From Cladocopium goreaui (taxonomy: Eukaryota > Sar > Dinophyceae > Suessiales > Symbiodiniaceae), in the NCBI GenBank assembly GCA_947184155.2, contig CAMXCT020001546.1, positions 352,001-416,000 on the forward strand: 64,000 nucleotides of DNA, read 5' to 3'. The position numbers were made by a program, and so were the translations under genes. The notes beneath the pieces were generated by a model. It had not been told where the DNA came from. It saw only the letters and a list, made by a program, of their open reading frames with translations, and did no database searches. Every line of letters begins with the position of its first letter. Positions within the stretch are counted from its first letter, which is position 1. Below are positions 39,385 to 47,423 of this stretch, piece by piece.

Positions 39385-39768
39385 ATGGAGGATAGTATTC
39401 GTCTGTGGATAGCTCTCGCCCCACCACAGATGGAGGAGCTGCGGACGCATCATAGAATCCAGCCAGACATCTTTACCTCCAGGATCGATTTGAGTGCGAC
39501 TCAAATGCCTCTTGGGCGTGCCACAGATGTTCAATGGTGTCACACTTACAACTACTTCGATTACAGCTTCCTCCAGGTAGAAATAACTGCTCTGGGTTAC
39601 TTTCGAAAGATGGAGGCAAATGTCTTGGAGAAGGTCCAACCTGGTGAGTTTCGTTGGTATGGATTTCTTGTTCCAGAAGAACGTGATGAGCACGGAAGAT
39701 TGCTCTATCAGATCATCGACCCCATGGTTGCTAATGAGCCGGTTCATGAGCGTCCTGCTAGGAACTGA
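39385..39768 (+). CDS. Hypothetical protein
   Basis: 127 residues from ATG 39385 (MEDSIRLWIALAPPQMEELR); the frame is open upstream to 39349, so it may be the last exon of a spliced gene. It has GYFRKMEANVLEKVQPGEFR and WYGFLVPEERDEHGRLLYQI, an alternating pattern that looks folded. No family is recognised. A family-1 hairpin follows 71 nt after the stop, within the 237-bp repeat. Confidence 0.45.
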   Translation: MEDSIRLWIALAPPQMEELRTHHRIQPDIFTSRIDLSATQMPLGRATDVQWCHTYNYFDYSFLQVEITALGYFRKMEANVLEKVQPGEFRWYGFLVPEERDEHGRLLYQIIDPMVANEPVHERPARN

Positions 39769-39774
39769 GGAATG

Positions 39775-40012
39775 CGAGATGATGCGCGGGATGCGCTGTA
39801 GTGCCACGTGTTTGTTGCCGTGTGCTTTTGCGTTCAGTACTCATTGCGGAAGGGACTGTCCGAGCAATGGGGAAATAACGCAGTTCCACTGGCATCGTCT
39901 GCACGATCGCGCTTCGCGGCTCTTGCTTCGAAAAAGACAGAGTTTAGTGGTTCATCTCTGTGCGAGGTGCATTGTCCTCAATCAAAATTTGATGTGAATG
40001 CATGTGTTTGAC
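39775..40012 (+). repeat. About 237-bp 3'-flank repeat, copy 2
   Basis: Near-identical to 38816-39053. Hairpin at 39840-39870 (arms CTCATTGC/GCAATGGG, core GGAAGGGACTGTCCGA). Both copies stay open in the frame MFVAVCFCVQYSLRKGL...; this is judged a by-product of recent duplication. Confidence 0.9.
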
Positions 40013-40205
40013 GGCGGAAGATGATGGCTCCGACATGGTTTTGGTTACGGAAAGAGTCTTCAAATTGCAATCGGAGGAACAGGTGAAAGCGATCATGGCC
40101 GAGCGTGCCGCCATCGCAGCTGTGCAGATGATTTCTTCGAAAAAAAGACACGCCGTCGACTTGGTTGAGGAAACGCCCTTGAAAGTGAAGGGTGCCAAGT
40201 GGTAG
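40002..40205 (+). CDS. Small acidic/charged hypothetical protein
   Basis: 67 residues from an ATG that lies in the end of the 237-bp repeat (MCLTAEDDGSDMVLVTERVF ... VEETPLKVKGAKW). It is helical and charged, with no known domain. It may be a last exon. A hairpin with arms GTGATGC/GCATCAC begins 34 nt after the stop, as for the other genes in the array. That is the main reason for calling it. Confidence 0.35.
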   Translation: MCLTAEDDGSDMVLVTERVFKLQSEEQVKAIMAERAAIAAVQMISSKKRHAVDLVEETPLKVKGAKW

Positions 40206-40239
40206 TTTTTTTTTGGCCAATGCAATATCATTGCTGACA

Positions 40240-40269
40240 GTGATGCTACAGGGACTGTCCGTGCATCAC
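40240..40269 (+). repeat. Family-1 hairpin 3' of the 40002 frame
   Basis: Arms GTGATGC/GCATCAC (perfect); core TACAGGGACTGTCCGT. Confidence 0.9.
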
Positions 40270-40377
40270 GCAGCGTGATTCTTTGCACCACGGCTTTTTT
40301 TTTTATTTCAACCAGCGTGGTATTTCTGGCTAGGAAAGATCCATGCTGTGGAGGGTCGCAGAAAGTGTGTTGCGTCC

Positions 40378-40560
40378 TGAAATGTCTGTTAAACACAGAA
40401 TTTTGACGGGCTTGATGCTTCAGGGACTGTCCGTGCATCGAGCGAAAAAGCAAGGCAAATGGTGCTATCCGTGCCATCATGATAAGCATTCGTTTGCGTG
40501 CTTTTGTTATTCTTTGTTTACAGTTTCACCGTACAGAGAAAGTCGTGCAACTGAGGTCAC
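40378..40560 (+). repeat. Dispersed 3'-flank module (copy at 41510-41690) with hairpin
   Basis: TCTGTTAAACACAGAATTTT to AAAGTCGTGCAACT recurs with small changes at 41510-41690. Hairpin 40410-40443: arms GCTTGATGC/GCATCGAGC (one G-U), core TTCAGGGACTGTCCGT. Confidence 0.85.
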
Positions 40561-40857
40561 AGAGCAGTGTGTTGCGTCCTCAAAAATGGGGCGATGCGAC
40601 TTTCTTTCAAAGGATGTCATCGACAGCATCATGGCATTCCACTGCAGCATGGCACCACTTTTGTAGAAGTATGCATAAATCAATGATATAACGTCTGTTT
40701 TTGACAGCATCATGGTACCGAGCTTTCTTTGGCTATTCACGCATAGGTTTGCCAGTGATTTGTTGATGGATGTTGCATTTCCGGCTTACATGTCCTAGAT
40801 TTGTCTTTTTTGCTTTTTGTTATTGCCCTGCCCTCGTTCCCTGTCTTTCCGTGCAAG
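40561..40857 (+). other. Intergenic; CATCATGGTACCGAG repeat
   Basis: A GCATCATGGTACCGAGC copy at 40707-40723; otherwise nothing. Confidence 0.6.
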
Positions 40858-41514
40858 ATGGAGCCGGCAGATGAACACGCGTCGCCGAACTTGGCGGAGA
40901 CACAGCCCATGTCGGTAGAGATTTGTTTTCGTTTGAGCATCTGGCCTCTCCAGCAGCTGAGTGCCCTTCCGGAGTTTCATTTTCTAGTCGACATGGACCC
41001 ACGGGATGCCAGTGTCGATCTCTTATACCAAGAGCATGTACTGCAGTGGATGACTGTGGTGGATTTACTGGGCGACTTGGTTGGTCGCATAGAAACGCAT
41101 CATGGAGGACGTTGTGACAAAAGATACATTTGCATCGCAGCGGAAGGTCATCGCCGATTCGCGGCTCGTGAGAGTTTGACTATTCTTCGTGAGCTTGCGG
41201 ATGAGAATTCTGTGGTCTCTCTTGTTGCTCGCCCTTCCAGCGTTGGTAAACAAATGCTGGCTCAATTCTGGCTTCCCAAGCTTGACGCAAAGCTGGCAGC
41301 TCCAGCGTTGGCCCGACTGGACTTGCATTGTTTCCAGGTGATTCTGGCTTGGATCTCACTTTGCGGGTGGTACAACCTATGCAGAGTGAATAGACAGTGG
41401 AGCCGCTGGCTTCGTGCAAACCCGACCTTTCGATCTGTGGTCTCGGATGCGCGTTGGGCCAAGGATCCCGAGTTGCTGGCCATCCAACGGGAGGTGCGAG
41501 CCAACGAGGAGTGA
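40858..41514 (+). CDS. Hypothetical protein, possible F-box-like C-terminal segment
   Basis: 218 residues from ATG 40858 (MEPADEHASPNLAETQPMSV); the open frame upstream is hydrophobic leader-like sequence and probably untranslated. Residues about 20-140 carry alternating hydrophobic strands (VEICFRLSIWPLQQLSALPE). Near residue 160, LDLHCFQVILAWISLCGWYN followed by LCRVNRQWSRWLRANPTFRS resembles an F-box helix set (L..L...IL.W..L......V.R.W). This is tentative. A family-1 hairpin begins 26 nt after the stop. Confidence 0.5.
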   Translation: MEPADEHASPNLAETQPMSVEICFRLSIWPLQQLSALPEFHFLVDMDPRDASVDLLYQEHVLQWMTVVDLLGDLVGRIETHHGGRCDKRYICIAAEGHRRFAARESLTILRELADENSVVSLVARPSSVGKQMLAQFWLPKLDAKLAAPALARLDLHCFQVILAWISLCGWYNLCRVNRQWSRWLRANPTFRSVVSDARWAKDPELLAIQREVRANEE

Positions 41515-41540
41515 TCTGTTAAACGCGGAATTTTTGACGG

Positions 41541-41574
41541 GCTCGATGCTACAGGGACTGTCCGTGCATCGAGC
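41541..41574 (+). repeat. Family-1 hairpin 3' of the 40858 gene
   Basis: Arms GCTCGATGC/GCATCGAGC (perfect 9 bp); core TACAGGGACTGTCCGT. The flanking module is shared with 40378-40560. Confidence 0.92.
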
Positions 41575-42134
41575 GAAATGCAATGAAAAGGATGTCTTCC
41601 GTGCCATCATGATAAGCATTCGTTTGCGCGCTTTTGTTATCCTTTGTTTACAGTTTCACCGTACAGAGAAAGTCGTGCAACTAAGGAAGGTCATCCACTG
41701 CATCGCGGTACCGAGCTTATTTGGTGAATTCTATGAGATTTTCGATATGAAAACTCGTGAACAGGTGAGATCATCGGCATTATGGTAAGGAGCATGTTTT
41801 TTCCGTATATGCTCGTACAGCAGTTTCTGTTACGCATGCCATGGAGGAGGGCTGGAAACAGCAGTGGTTCTACAGCATCATGGCATCGAGTTTTGGCTTG
41901 CAACTCAGTGTCCGACTTGGAAGTAAGTACTCAGCTAGATCTTAGCGCACCTCTGGTTGAAGGCATCGTTGCATGCTGTAACCGTAGATTAAAACAATGA
42001 TCTGTAGTTGTGTTTGCATTGTTGTCGTTCGCGTGGCTTGCGGATGAATGACCTGTAGTTGTGCATTGCGGATCTGTTAAATTGCTTGAGTCGTGTTCAA
42101 GGTAGGAAACGTTTGTTCGATCACAGTGGCAGCC
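41575..42134 (+). other. Intergenic region
   Basis: CATCGCGGTACCGAGC (41701) and GCATCATGGCATCGAG (41875) repeats. No gene recognised. Confidence 0.55.
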
Positions 42135-42866
42135 ATGACCACTAGCGCTCGTGAGTGGAGAGCGGCGCGCGAAGAAGATATCAGGAAGGCTTACGCCGAC
42201 AAAGAATGTTGGACTGACCTTGACCGCATTACCTGTTGGCACCCTTACTGTTTCGGGTCCATAGAGGAGTGGCCATTGGACGCTGCCGTGATCTGCAAAC
42301 CTACGGATCGAGCGTCGGTGCTGCTTGGCAGCATCAAAGCGGCCTGCAGCTTGGAAGACATTTGCCAGGCTCTGTCGGTGAAGGTCACCGTGGTGGTGAC
42401 CATGTGCGCAAATGAAATGAAGATTCGAGGCGCCCCAAAGGATTGGGCGCAGTATTTCCAGCAAGAAAATGTCTATCACGTCAAGTGTCATTTGGAAGAC
42501 ACGACATTGAAGCCGCCGCACCGTTGGGAGGAAAGAATCCCTGACTTGGTAGCTTCTTGTTTGGAACAGTGGAAAATTGTTTGTGGCCAACTCTGGAAAC
42601 AGTCCATGCTGGCAGTGACCAGGGGCGAATCCATGCACGTGCTCTTTCATTGCTTTGGAGGCATCAATCGAAGCGCTGGGGCTTTATGTGCTTGGCTCGT
42701 CGTGGGTTACAACTACCCTGCAGAGGATGCCGTCCAGTTGCTGCTTAAGAAAAGACCTTCCTTGCGCCCTTGGCACAATCGCCCCTATGTCTTGGAGGCT
42801 TTGTGGCAGCTGGAAGGTTTGCGGGCCGAGTGGCACATGGAACTGAGCGCGGCGTGCACAAATTGA
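42135..42866 (+). CDS. Dual-specificity-phosphatase-like protein
   Basis: 243 residues from ATG 42135 (MTTSAREWRAAREEDIRKAY). The signature HVLFHCFGGINRSAGALCAW contains the cysteine-phosphatase loop H-C-x5-R-S (Cys173, Arg179), with Ser after Arg as in dual-specificity phosphatases. A C-terminal helix (EDAVQLLLKKRPSLRPW) matches the usual 'A...v...Rp' that follows it. A candidate general acid is an Asp in HLEDT, about 35-45 residues before the Cys. Substrate unknown; it could instead be a related PTP-fold enzyme. A 3' hairpin begins 11 nt after the stop. Confidence 0.65.
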   Translation: MTTSAREWRAAREEDIRKAYADKECWTDLDRITCWHPYCFGSIEEWPLDAAVICKPTDRASVLLGSIKAACSLEDICQALSVKVTVVVTMCANEMKIRGAPKDWAQYFQQENVYHVKCHLEDTTLKPPHRWEERIPDLVASCLEQWKIVCGQLWKQSMLAVTRGESMHVLFHCFGGINRSAGALCAWLVVGYNYPAEDAVQLLLKKRPSLRPWHNRPYVLEALWQLEGLRAEWHMELSAACTN

Positions 42867-42877
42867 TTTGCACCACT

Positions 42878-42907
42878 GTTCGCCTGGAGAAACTGTTCGT
42901 GGCGAAC
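42878..42907 (+). repeat. Family-1 hairpin 3' of the phosphatase-like gene
   Basis: Arms GTTCGCC/GGCGAAC (perfect); core TGGAGAAACTGTTCGT, inner stem GAA/TTC. Confidence 0.92.
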
Positions 42908-43707
42908 GTGGTAGATCAGTAGCCAACTGTTGTTTGTCTGTAACAATTGTTCGATCCTGTAGGGACATCGAAGAAATGGAGTGCAACAGGTGTTATCTAT
43001 GCCATCATGCTATCGAACTTGTTTTTGTGGAATCATTCACTGCGTACACAAACGAATTTGCACCACTGTTCGCCTGAGGAAACTGTTCGTGGCGAACGTG
43101 TGACATGAGTAGCCAAGTGTTGCTTCTCTGTAAGTATTGTTCGATCCTGTAGTGACATCCGAGAAATGCAGTGAGCGAAAACTCGTCCAGGCCATCATGA
43201 TATCGAACTTGTTTTGTGCCCGGAATCATTCACTGCGTTCACTTGTTGTTTTTTGGATACCAATTTTTAAACATTTCCAATCCAAAGCTGTGTTTGCGCA
43301 CCTTTGTTTGGAAGTGAGGTCATACACGGCATCATGGTACCGGGCTTATTTGCTATGTCAAACTCCGGAGTCGTGTTTTCACGATGCGTTTCGCTGAATA
43401 GATGTGACGTTTGTAGGTCAAGCTGTGGTGGAAATATCGAAACCTTGCGCTTTCAACTAATACTTCTGTAGCCTGCATTAACAGCATGTCGCGCCTGGCA
43501 GCCGATTGCTTTACAGCTGCGGGGAGATTGCAATATACTTGTATTACATTCTGTTTTCAAATGAAGAAGCAAGAGATTGTACCCATTATGGGTCTTGGTG
43601 TTGAAGGATACCCGGCGGCAGCGCCCACATCGTTGGACATGACAGCAGTTAACAACAAACAAAATTTTGGTGCACAAACGTGTCGCATAAAGTATTTGGG
43701 GATTTAA
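42908..43707 (+). repeat. Intergenic repeat module (two copies) with further hairpins
   Basis: A segment of about 190 bp (AACTGTTCGTGGCGAACGTG, TAGCCAA, TTGTTCGATCCTGTAG, GCCATCATG) repeats at 42890-43065 and 43080-43240. Hairpin 43068-43097 has arms GTTCGCC/GGCGAAC and core TGAGGAAACTGTTCGT. A shortened relative TTCGAT-CCTGTAGGGAC-ATCGAA lies at 42950-42972. CATCATGGTACCGGG copy at 43329. No gene. Confidence 0.75.
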
Positions 43708-44274
43708 ATGTGGTCTGCCATGGCAGCGAATGCGGAGGGAATCCGTGCAAGGGCGGATGTCTTTGATGAACAAATTCTACGACACGTTCTTTCATTTGTG
43801 CCTGGGAGCTCTGAATTGGCTCCAAAATATTCTTTGCAACCAGAAACCGGACACTATCTGGTAAAAGCTGGTTGGCCAGTTGTTTTGAAGGAAATGGGTC
43901 ATTGGAAGGAGGCAGACACCACCATCTGTATTTGCTGCGGTGCCAACCAAGAACCCGGCGATCCAAACGAGTCAGACGATAGCTGGACATCTCAGCAAAT
44001 CTCTGCTGGCTGTGCAAAGATCATGACCGTGACAATACCACACTTTCGTCATCATCATCTGAAATATATCAAAAAAACAGTCAGAAGCATAGAACATGTT
44101 TGGAGGACAATGGCAGCCGAGAGATGTTACATCTGCGGGCACTGCAACGACTGCGTTGTGAATCTCGAGTATGAGCATCCTGCTGACTGGCTGGAAGATC
44201 TTTCTGCGTTCACAGAGATGCTGGAACTTAGGTCGTGTCCGTGGAGGTGCCCAGATAAAGATCGACCGCAGTAG
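43708..44274 (+). CDS. Cys-rich hypothetical protein
   Basis: 188 residues from ATG 43708; a second ATG lies four codons later. It begins MWSAMAANAEGIRARADVFD. The segment VFDEQILRHVLSFVPGSSEL is F-box-like (helix plus 'LSFVP'), then a central TTICICCGANQEPG and a later ERCYICGHCNDC. The Cys pairs (CICC and C-x2-C-x2-C) could bind zinc. No family is recognised. A pair of hairpins begins 148 nt after the stop. Confidence 0.45.
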   Translation: MWSAMAANAEGIRARADVFDEQILRHVLSFVPGSSELAPKYSLQPETGHYLVKAGWPVVLKEMGHWKEADTTICICCGANQEPGDPNESDDSWTSQQISAGCAKIMTVTIPHFRHHHLKYIKKTVRSIEHVWRTMAAERCYICGHCNDCVVNLEYEHPADWLEDLSAFTEMLELRSCPWRCPDKDRPQ

Positions 44275-44422
44275 CCGGATTGCTGCAGTAGTAAAAGCGG
44301 CAAACATGCCACATCTGCAGCATCATGGTACCGACCTTTGCTTGGACGCAGCTTGTGGGAGCTGGAAGGCTTGCGTACCGAGTGGCACTGAGTGCAACTG
44401 GCGCAAATTAATCTGTAGCACT

Positions 44423-44452
44423 GTTCGTCTGGAGAGACTGTTCGTGACGAAC
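44423..44452 (+). repeat. Family-1 hairpin 3' of the 43708 gene
   Basis: Arms GTTCGTC/GACGAAC (perfect); core TGGAGAGACTGTTCGT. Confidence 0.9.
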
Positions 44453-44467
44453 ATGCAAAACCAGTAT

Positions 44468-44497
44468 GTTCGTCTGGAGAGACTGTTCGTGACGAAC
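44468..44497 (+). repeat. Family-1 hairpin (tandem 45-bp duplicate)
   Basis: Identical arms GTTCGTC/GACGAAC and core TGGAGAGACTGTTCGT, 45 bp downstream of the previous copy. Confidence 0.9.
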
Positions 44498-44990
44498 ATG
44501 CAAAACCAGTAGCCAACTGTTGTTTGTCTGTAAAGTTTTTTTTCCATCCTGTAGGGACATCGGAGAAATGCAGTGAAACAGGTGTTATCCTTGCCATCAT
44601 GCTATCGAACTTGCTATCATTCACAGCATTCTTGCACGGAGTTCTAGTTTCTTACGGAGCCTTTGTTTGTGTACTTTTGCATTTTGTAGCATTTTCATTG
44701 CGACTATGTTTGCCCACCTTTGTTTGCAACTAAGGTCATCCACGGCATCATGGTGCCGAGCTTCTTTTGTATCTCAAAGGTCTTTGTGTGGAAATGCGTC
44801 TGACCTCTCTCTCTCTCTCTTTATCTCTTCCCCCTCTTTCTCTCTGTGGTTGCAAGACACATGTCATCTGATGCCCTTTACCAAATATTCTCTTCTTGAT
44901 CAATCTTACTTTTTTACATCATGTCTTTCCATAGCTCATATAAAATTCACCAATAAAATTCACCAACTATTCACCGACTATCTTTTACGA
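44498..44990 (+). other. Junction between the gene array and the retrotransposon cluster
   Basis: CATCATG repeats at 44594 and 44744, a short CT microsatellite (44803-44840), then A+T-rich sequence. No family-1 hairpins were seen beyond this point. Confidence 0.6.
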
Positions 44991-46720
44991 CTACCATACT
45001 CAGAGCTGCTTGAAACACATCTTTGTCGCTCTCGGGCCAACCGTCGTCTAGTTCTCAGAACCCTGGAAGTGGAGCACCCGTTGGATAGCCCGCAACTGGT
45101 TGACCCGAACAATCTGAGAGCTATCAGGTTCATTCGTGACCATGATGCTGCAGAAGTGGCCAGGTTTAGAGTTAAGCAACTCAAGAGGTTCTCACAGAGA
45201 GCCAAGGAACTTGCGTGTCAAGAGGCTGAGTTGAAGGCTTCACTGGACGCTGATGTCAGGACGGTTCTGGCTGACAAGCGGCTTTTACTTTTCAAAGAGA
45301 TGGCTTGCGAGGCAGGAGTGGGTGATGAGGGCCTATTTGAGGAGTTGGTGACGGGTTTTTCTTCAACGGGATCAATGCCACAGTCGGGGTCATTTCCGAC
45401 GAAGTTGAAGCCTGCACAGATTTCTGTGCAGCAACTGAAGGAGTCAGCAGTATGGGCTCGAAAGATGATCCACTCGTCTTGCCGCAGAATTTCAAGTGAC
45501 AAGGAAGTAGCCCATGCAGTTTACCAGGAGACCTTACAACAACTGGAAGATGGATGGGTCAAAGGCCCGTTTACCGAGGCTCAGCTGGACACCAAGTATA
45601 ACAGTTGCTGGATCCCATCCAAAAGGTTCGGGGTCAGGCAGGGTCAGAAGATCCGAGCAGTTGATGACTTCAGTGAGTTTCTTATTAACGCGTCAGTGTC
45701 GTCAACTGAGAAGCTTCAACTTTTTGGCATTGACGAGGTCATCAACACTGCCAGGACTTTCCTGGGATGCGAAGGCTTGGATTTTGGCGAGGATGGTGCC
45801 TGGTTGAAAAGTGGACCATATTATGGCTGTGAGCAGCCGCTTTGGCATAACCTTAAGGGAAGAGCACTGGACTTGAAAGCGGCCTACAAACAACTTGCTC
45901 GTGCCCCCAAAGATGCGTGGGCGTCCATCTTAGCTGTCTGGAATGATGAGTTACAGAAGGTAGAGTTCTTCGAGTCCATAGCATTGCCATTTGGATCCGT
46001 TTGTGCGGTGATGGCCTTCAATCGTATGGCACGAGCTTTGCGAATAATCATGTCATCACTCTTCATGCTGGTTAACACCAACTTCTTTGACGATTTTTGT
46101 CAACTGGAAGTGGATGCTCTTTGCGATTCCTCGTGGCAGACTGCTGAGTTAGTGATGAAGCTTTTGGGCTGGAGGATATCTATGTCGGAGGACAAACGCC
46201 TTCCCTTCGCTCCAGAGTTTAGCATGCTTGGTGCGGTCGTGGACCTTAGCCACACAGCTCAGGGCATAGTGAGTGTCCGCAACAAGGAGAGCCGAGTCAA
46301 AGACATTGGAAAGTTGGTTGATGAGGTCTGTGGCAAGAGCCTTGTGCCCATGTCCCTGGTGGAAACGTTGAAGGGCAGGTTGCTTTACGCCGCAGGTCAC
46401 ACCTTTGGACGTTGCACTCAGCTGGCCATACAATTGGTGTCAAGGCTTGCAAGGCGTGGACCAATGCTTATGGTTGACGACTCTTTTCGAGGCGTTCTCA
46501 GAAGTGCGTTTGCATGTTTGTCAGCAGCAAAGCCGCGCAAGGTATCTGCTTGGTCGAGGCGACCTCCTGTGATCATCTTTACAGATGGTGCATGCGAAGA
46601 AAATGGACAAGCTGTGACCCATGGAGCAACTCTTTTTGATCCCGAGTGCGGGGCATCTCTGATGTTTGGGGATAGTGTACCGCATGAATGGGTCGATAGG
46701 TGGCGATCGCAAGGAAAGAA
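44990..46720 (+). CDS. Element A reverse transcriptase / RNase H, N-terminal part
   Basis: The frame is open from 44667, but recognisable protein starts near 44990 (YSELLETHLCRSRANRRL). RT signatures in order: KRFGVRQGQKIRAVDDFSEF, GRALDLKAAYKQLARAPKDA, ESIALPFGSVCAVMAFNRMA and the active site NTNFFDDF (Asp-Asp in an FFDD variant of YxDD). The start of RNase H is at VIIFTDGACEENG, with the first catalytic Asp. The frame is broken inside a Lys codon after 46720 by insertion of element B; the remaining RNase H is at 55523-55940. The usual methyltransferase-like N-terminus of element B pol is absent. Confidence 0.8.
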
Positions 46721-46980
46721 GCAACACCTCTTTGAGAATCAAAGATGAATGCCTTATTCTCACGACAACAAAAATTTGTCCCAGTGGGACAAATTAACAA
46801 GACCAAAAAAAAAAAATCTCTGAAACCACCAAACAACAAACAAACACAAACAGTAAACAGTTTGTTGGTTGTCTCCCTGTTTAACTGGAAACATCGATGA
46901 TACTTCATGTTCACATGTGTGATTTTTCATTCGTTTGATGTTTTCCGTTTCAAGGGAGGGAGAGGGCAGCGTTGGCAATG
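46721..46980 (+). repeat. Element B repeat A1
   Basis: About 255 bp matching A2 (54752-55000). It contains a 10-bp-stem hairpin AATTTGTCCC-AGT-GGGACAAATT (about 46775-46797), a poly-A run and AAACAACAAACAAAC. Confidence 0.9.
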
Positions 46981-47423
46981 GGCAAAGCAGTGGCGCGTGG
47001 CCAAGCGTTGCTTCGGTCTCCTGTGGTTTTTCAACCAGTGGTACCTGTTCCATTTCCGTATCGGCTGTGCATTTTGTCAGTGATTTCAGGTTTTGGCACT
47101 GCATTTGTGATTTTCTTCGCCTGGATTTGGACTCTTTAGGAGATCGTCTTTTATGCAACACAGGTCACAACCTCGGCTTCCTGTGTTTAGGCCGCTGGTG
47201 CCACATCGACCATTGCAATCTGATTCTACATCTTGCAGTTACATTCTTGCAGGTGGTGGTTCTGCAGTTTTGTTGCAACACAGCATCCTGTCGTATTTGT
47301 ACACGCCTGGTGCTAGGAATCCAGATATTTTTCATTTGGGTAACACTGCGCCTGCCATTCGTATCATTACAGGTTCCTGGACACAGGTGGACACTCCCAG
47401 CGTGTCTTCTCAACGGGCAGAAA
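46981..47423 (+). other. Element B 5' leader
   Basis: Open in the YR frame but of non-conserved composition, with several TTGCAG|G and TTACAG|G acceptor-like sites. Probably an untranslated leader with one or more introns. Confidence 0.4.

Larger units (their letters stand above)
18160..44760 (+). repeat. CATCATGGTACCGAGCTT dispersed repeat family
   Basis: About 15-20 copies of GCATCATGGTACCGAGC with T-rich sequence after it, often followed by a 'TGTGGGAATTTCC' segment and 'TAAAANGA'. Clear copies start at 18160, 18238, 18431, 26071, 26265, 32006, 35820, 40707, 41700, 41875, 43329, 44321 and 44744; diverged ones at about 19503, 19588, 24284, 43003, 43193 and 44594. All lie in introns or intergenic DNA, except one running into the end of the frame at about 26000. 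Confidence 0.8.

Noticed and set aside
38850-40011. Pair of similar 67-residue frames (MFVAVCFCVQYSLRKGL...)
   Set aside because: They span the hairpin inside the recent 237-bp duplication; composition is poor and conservation is at the DNA level.
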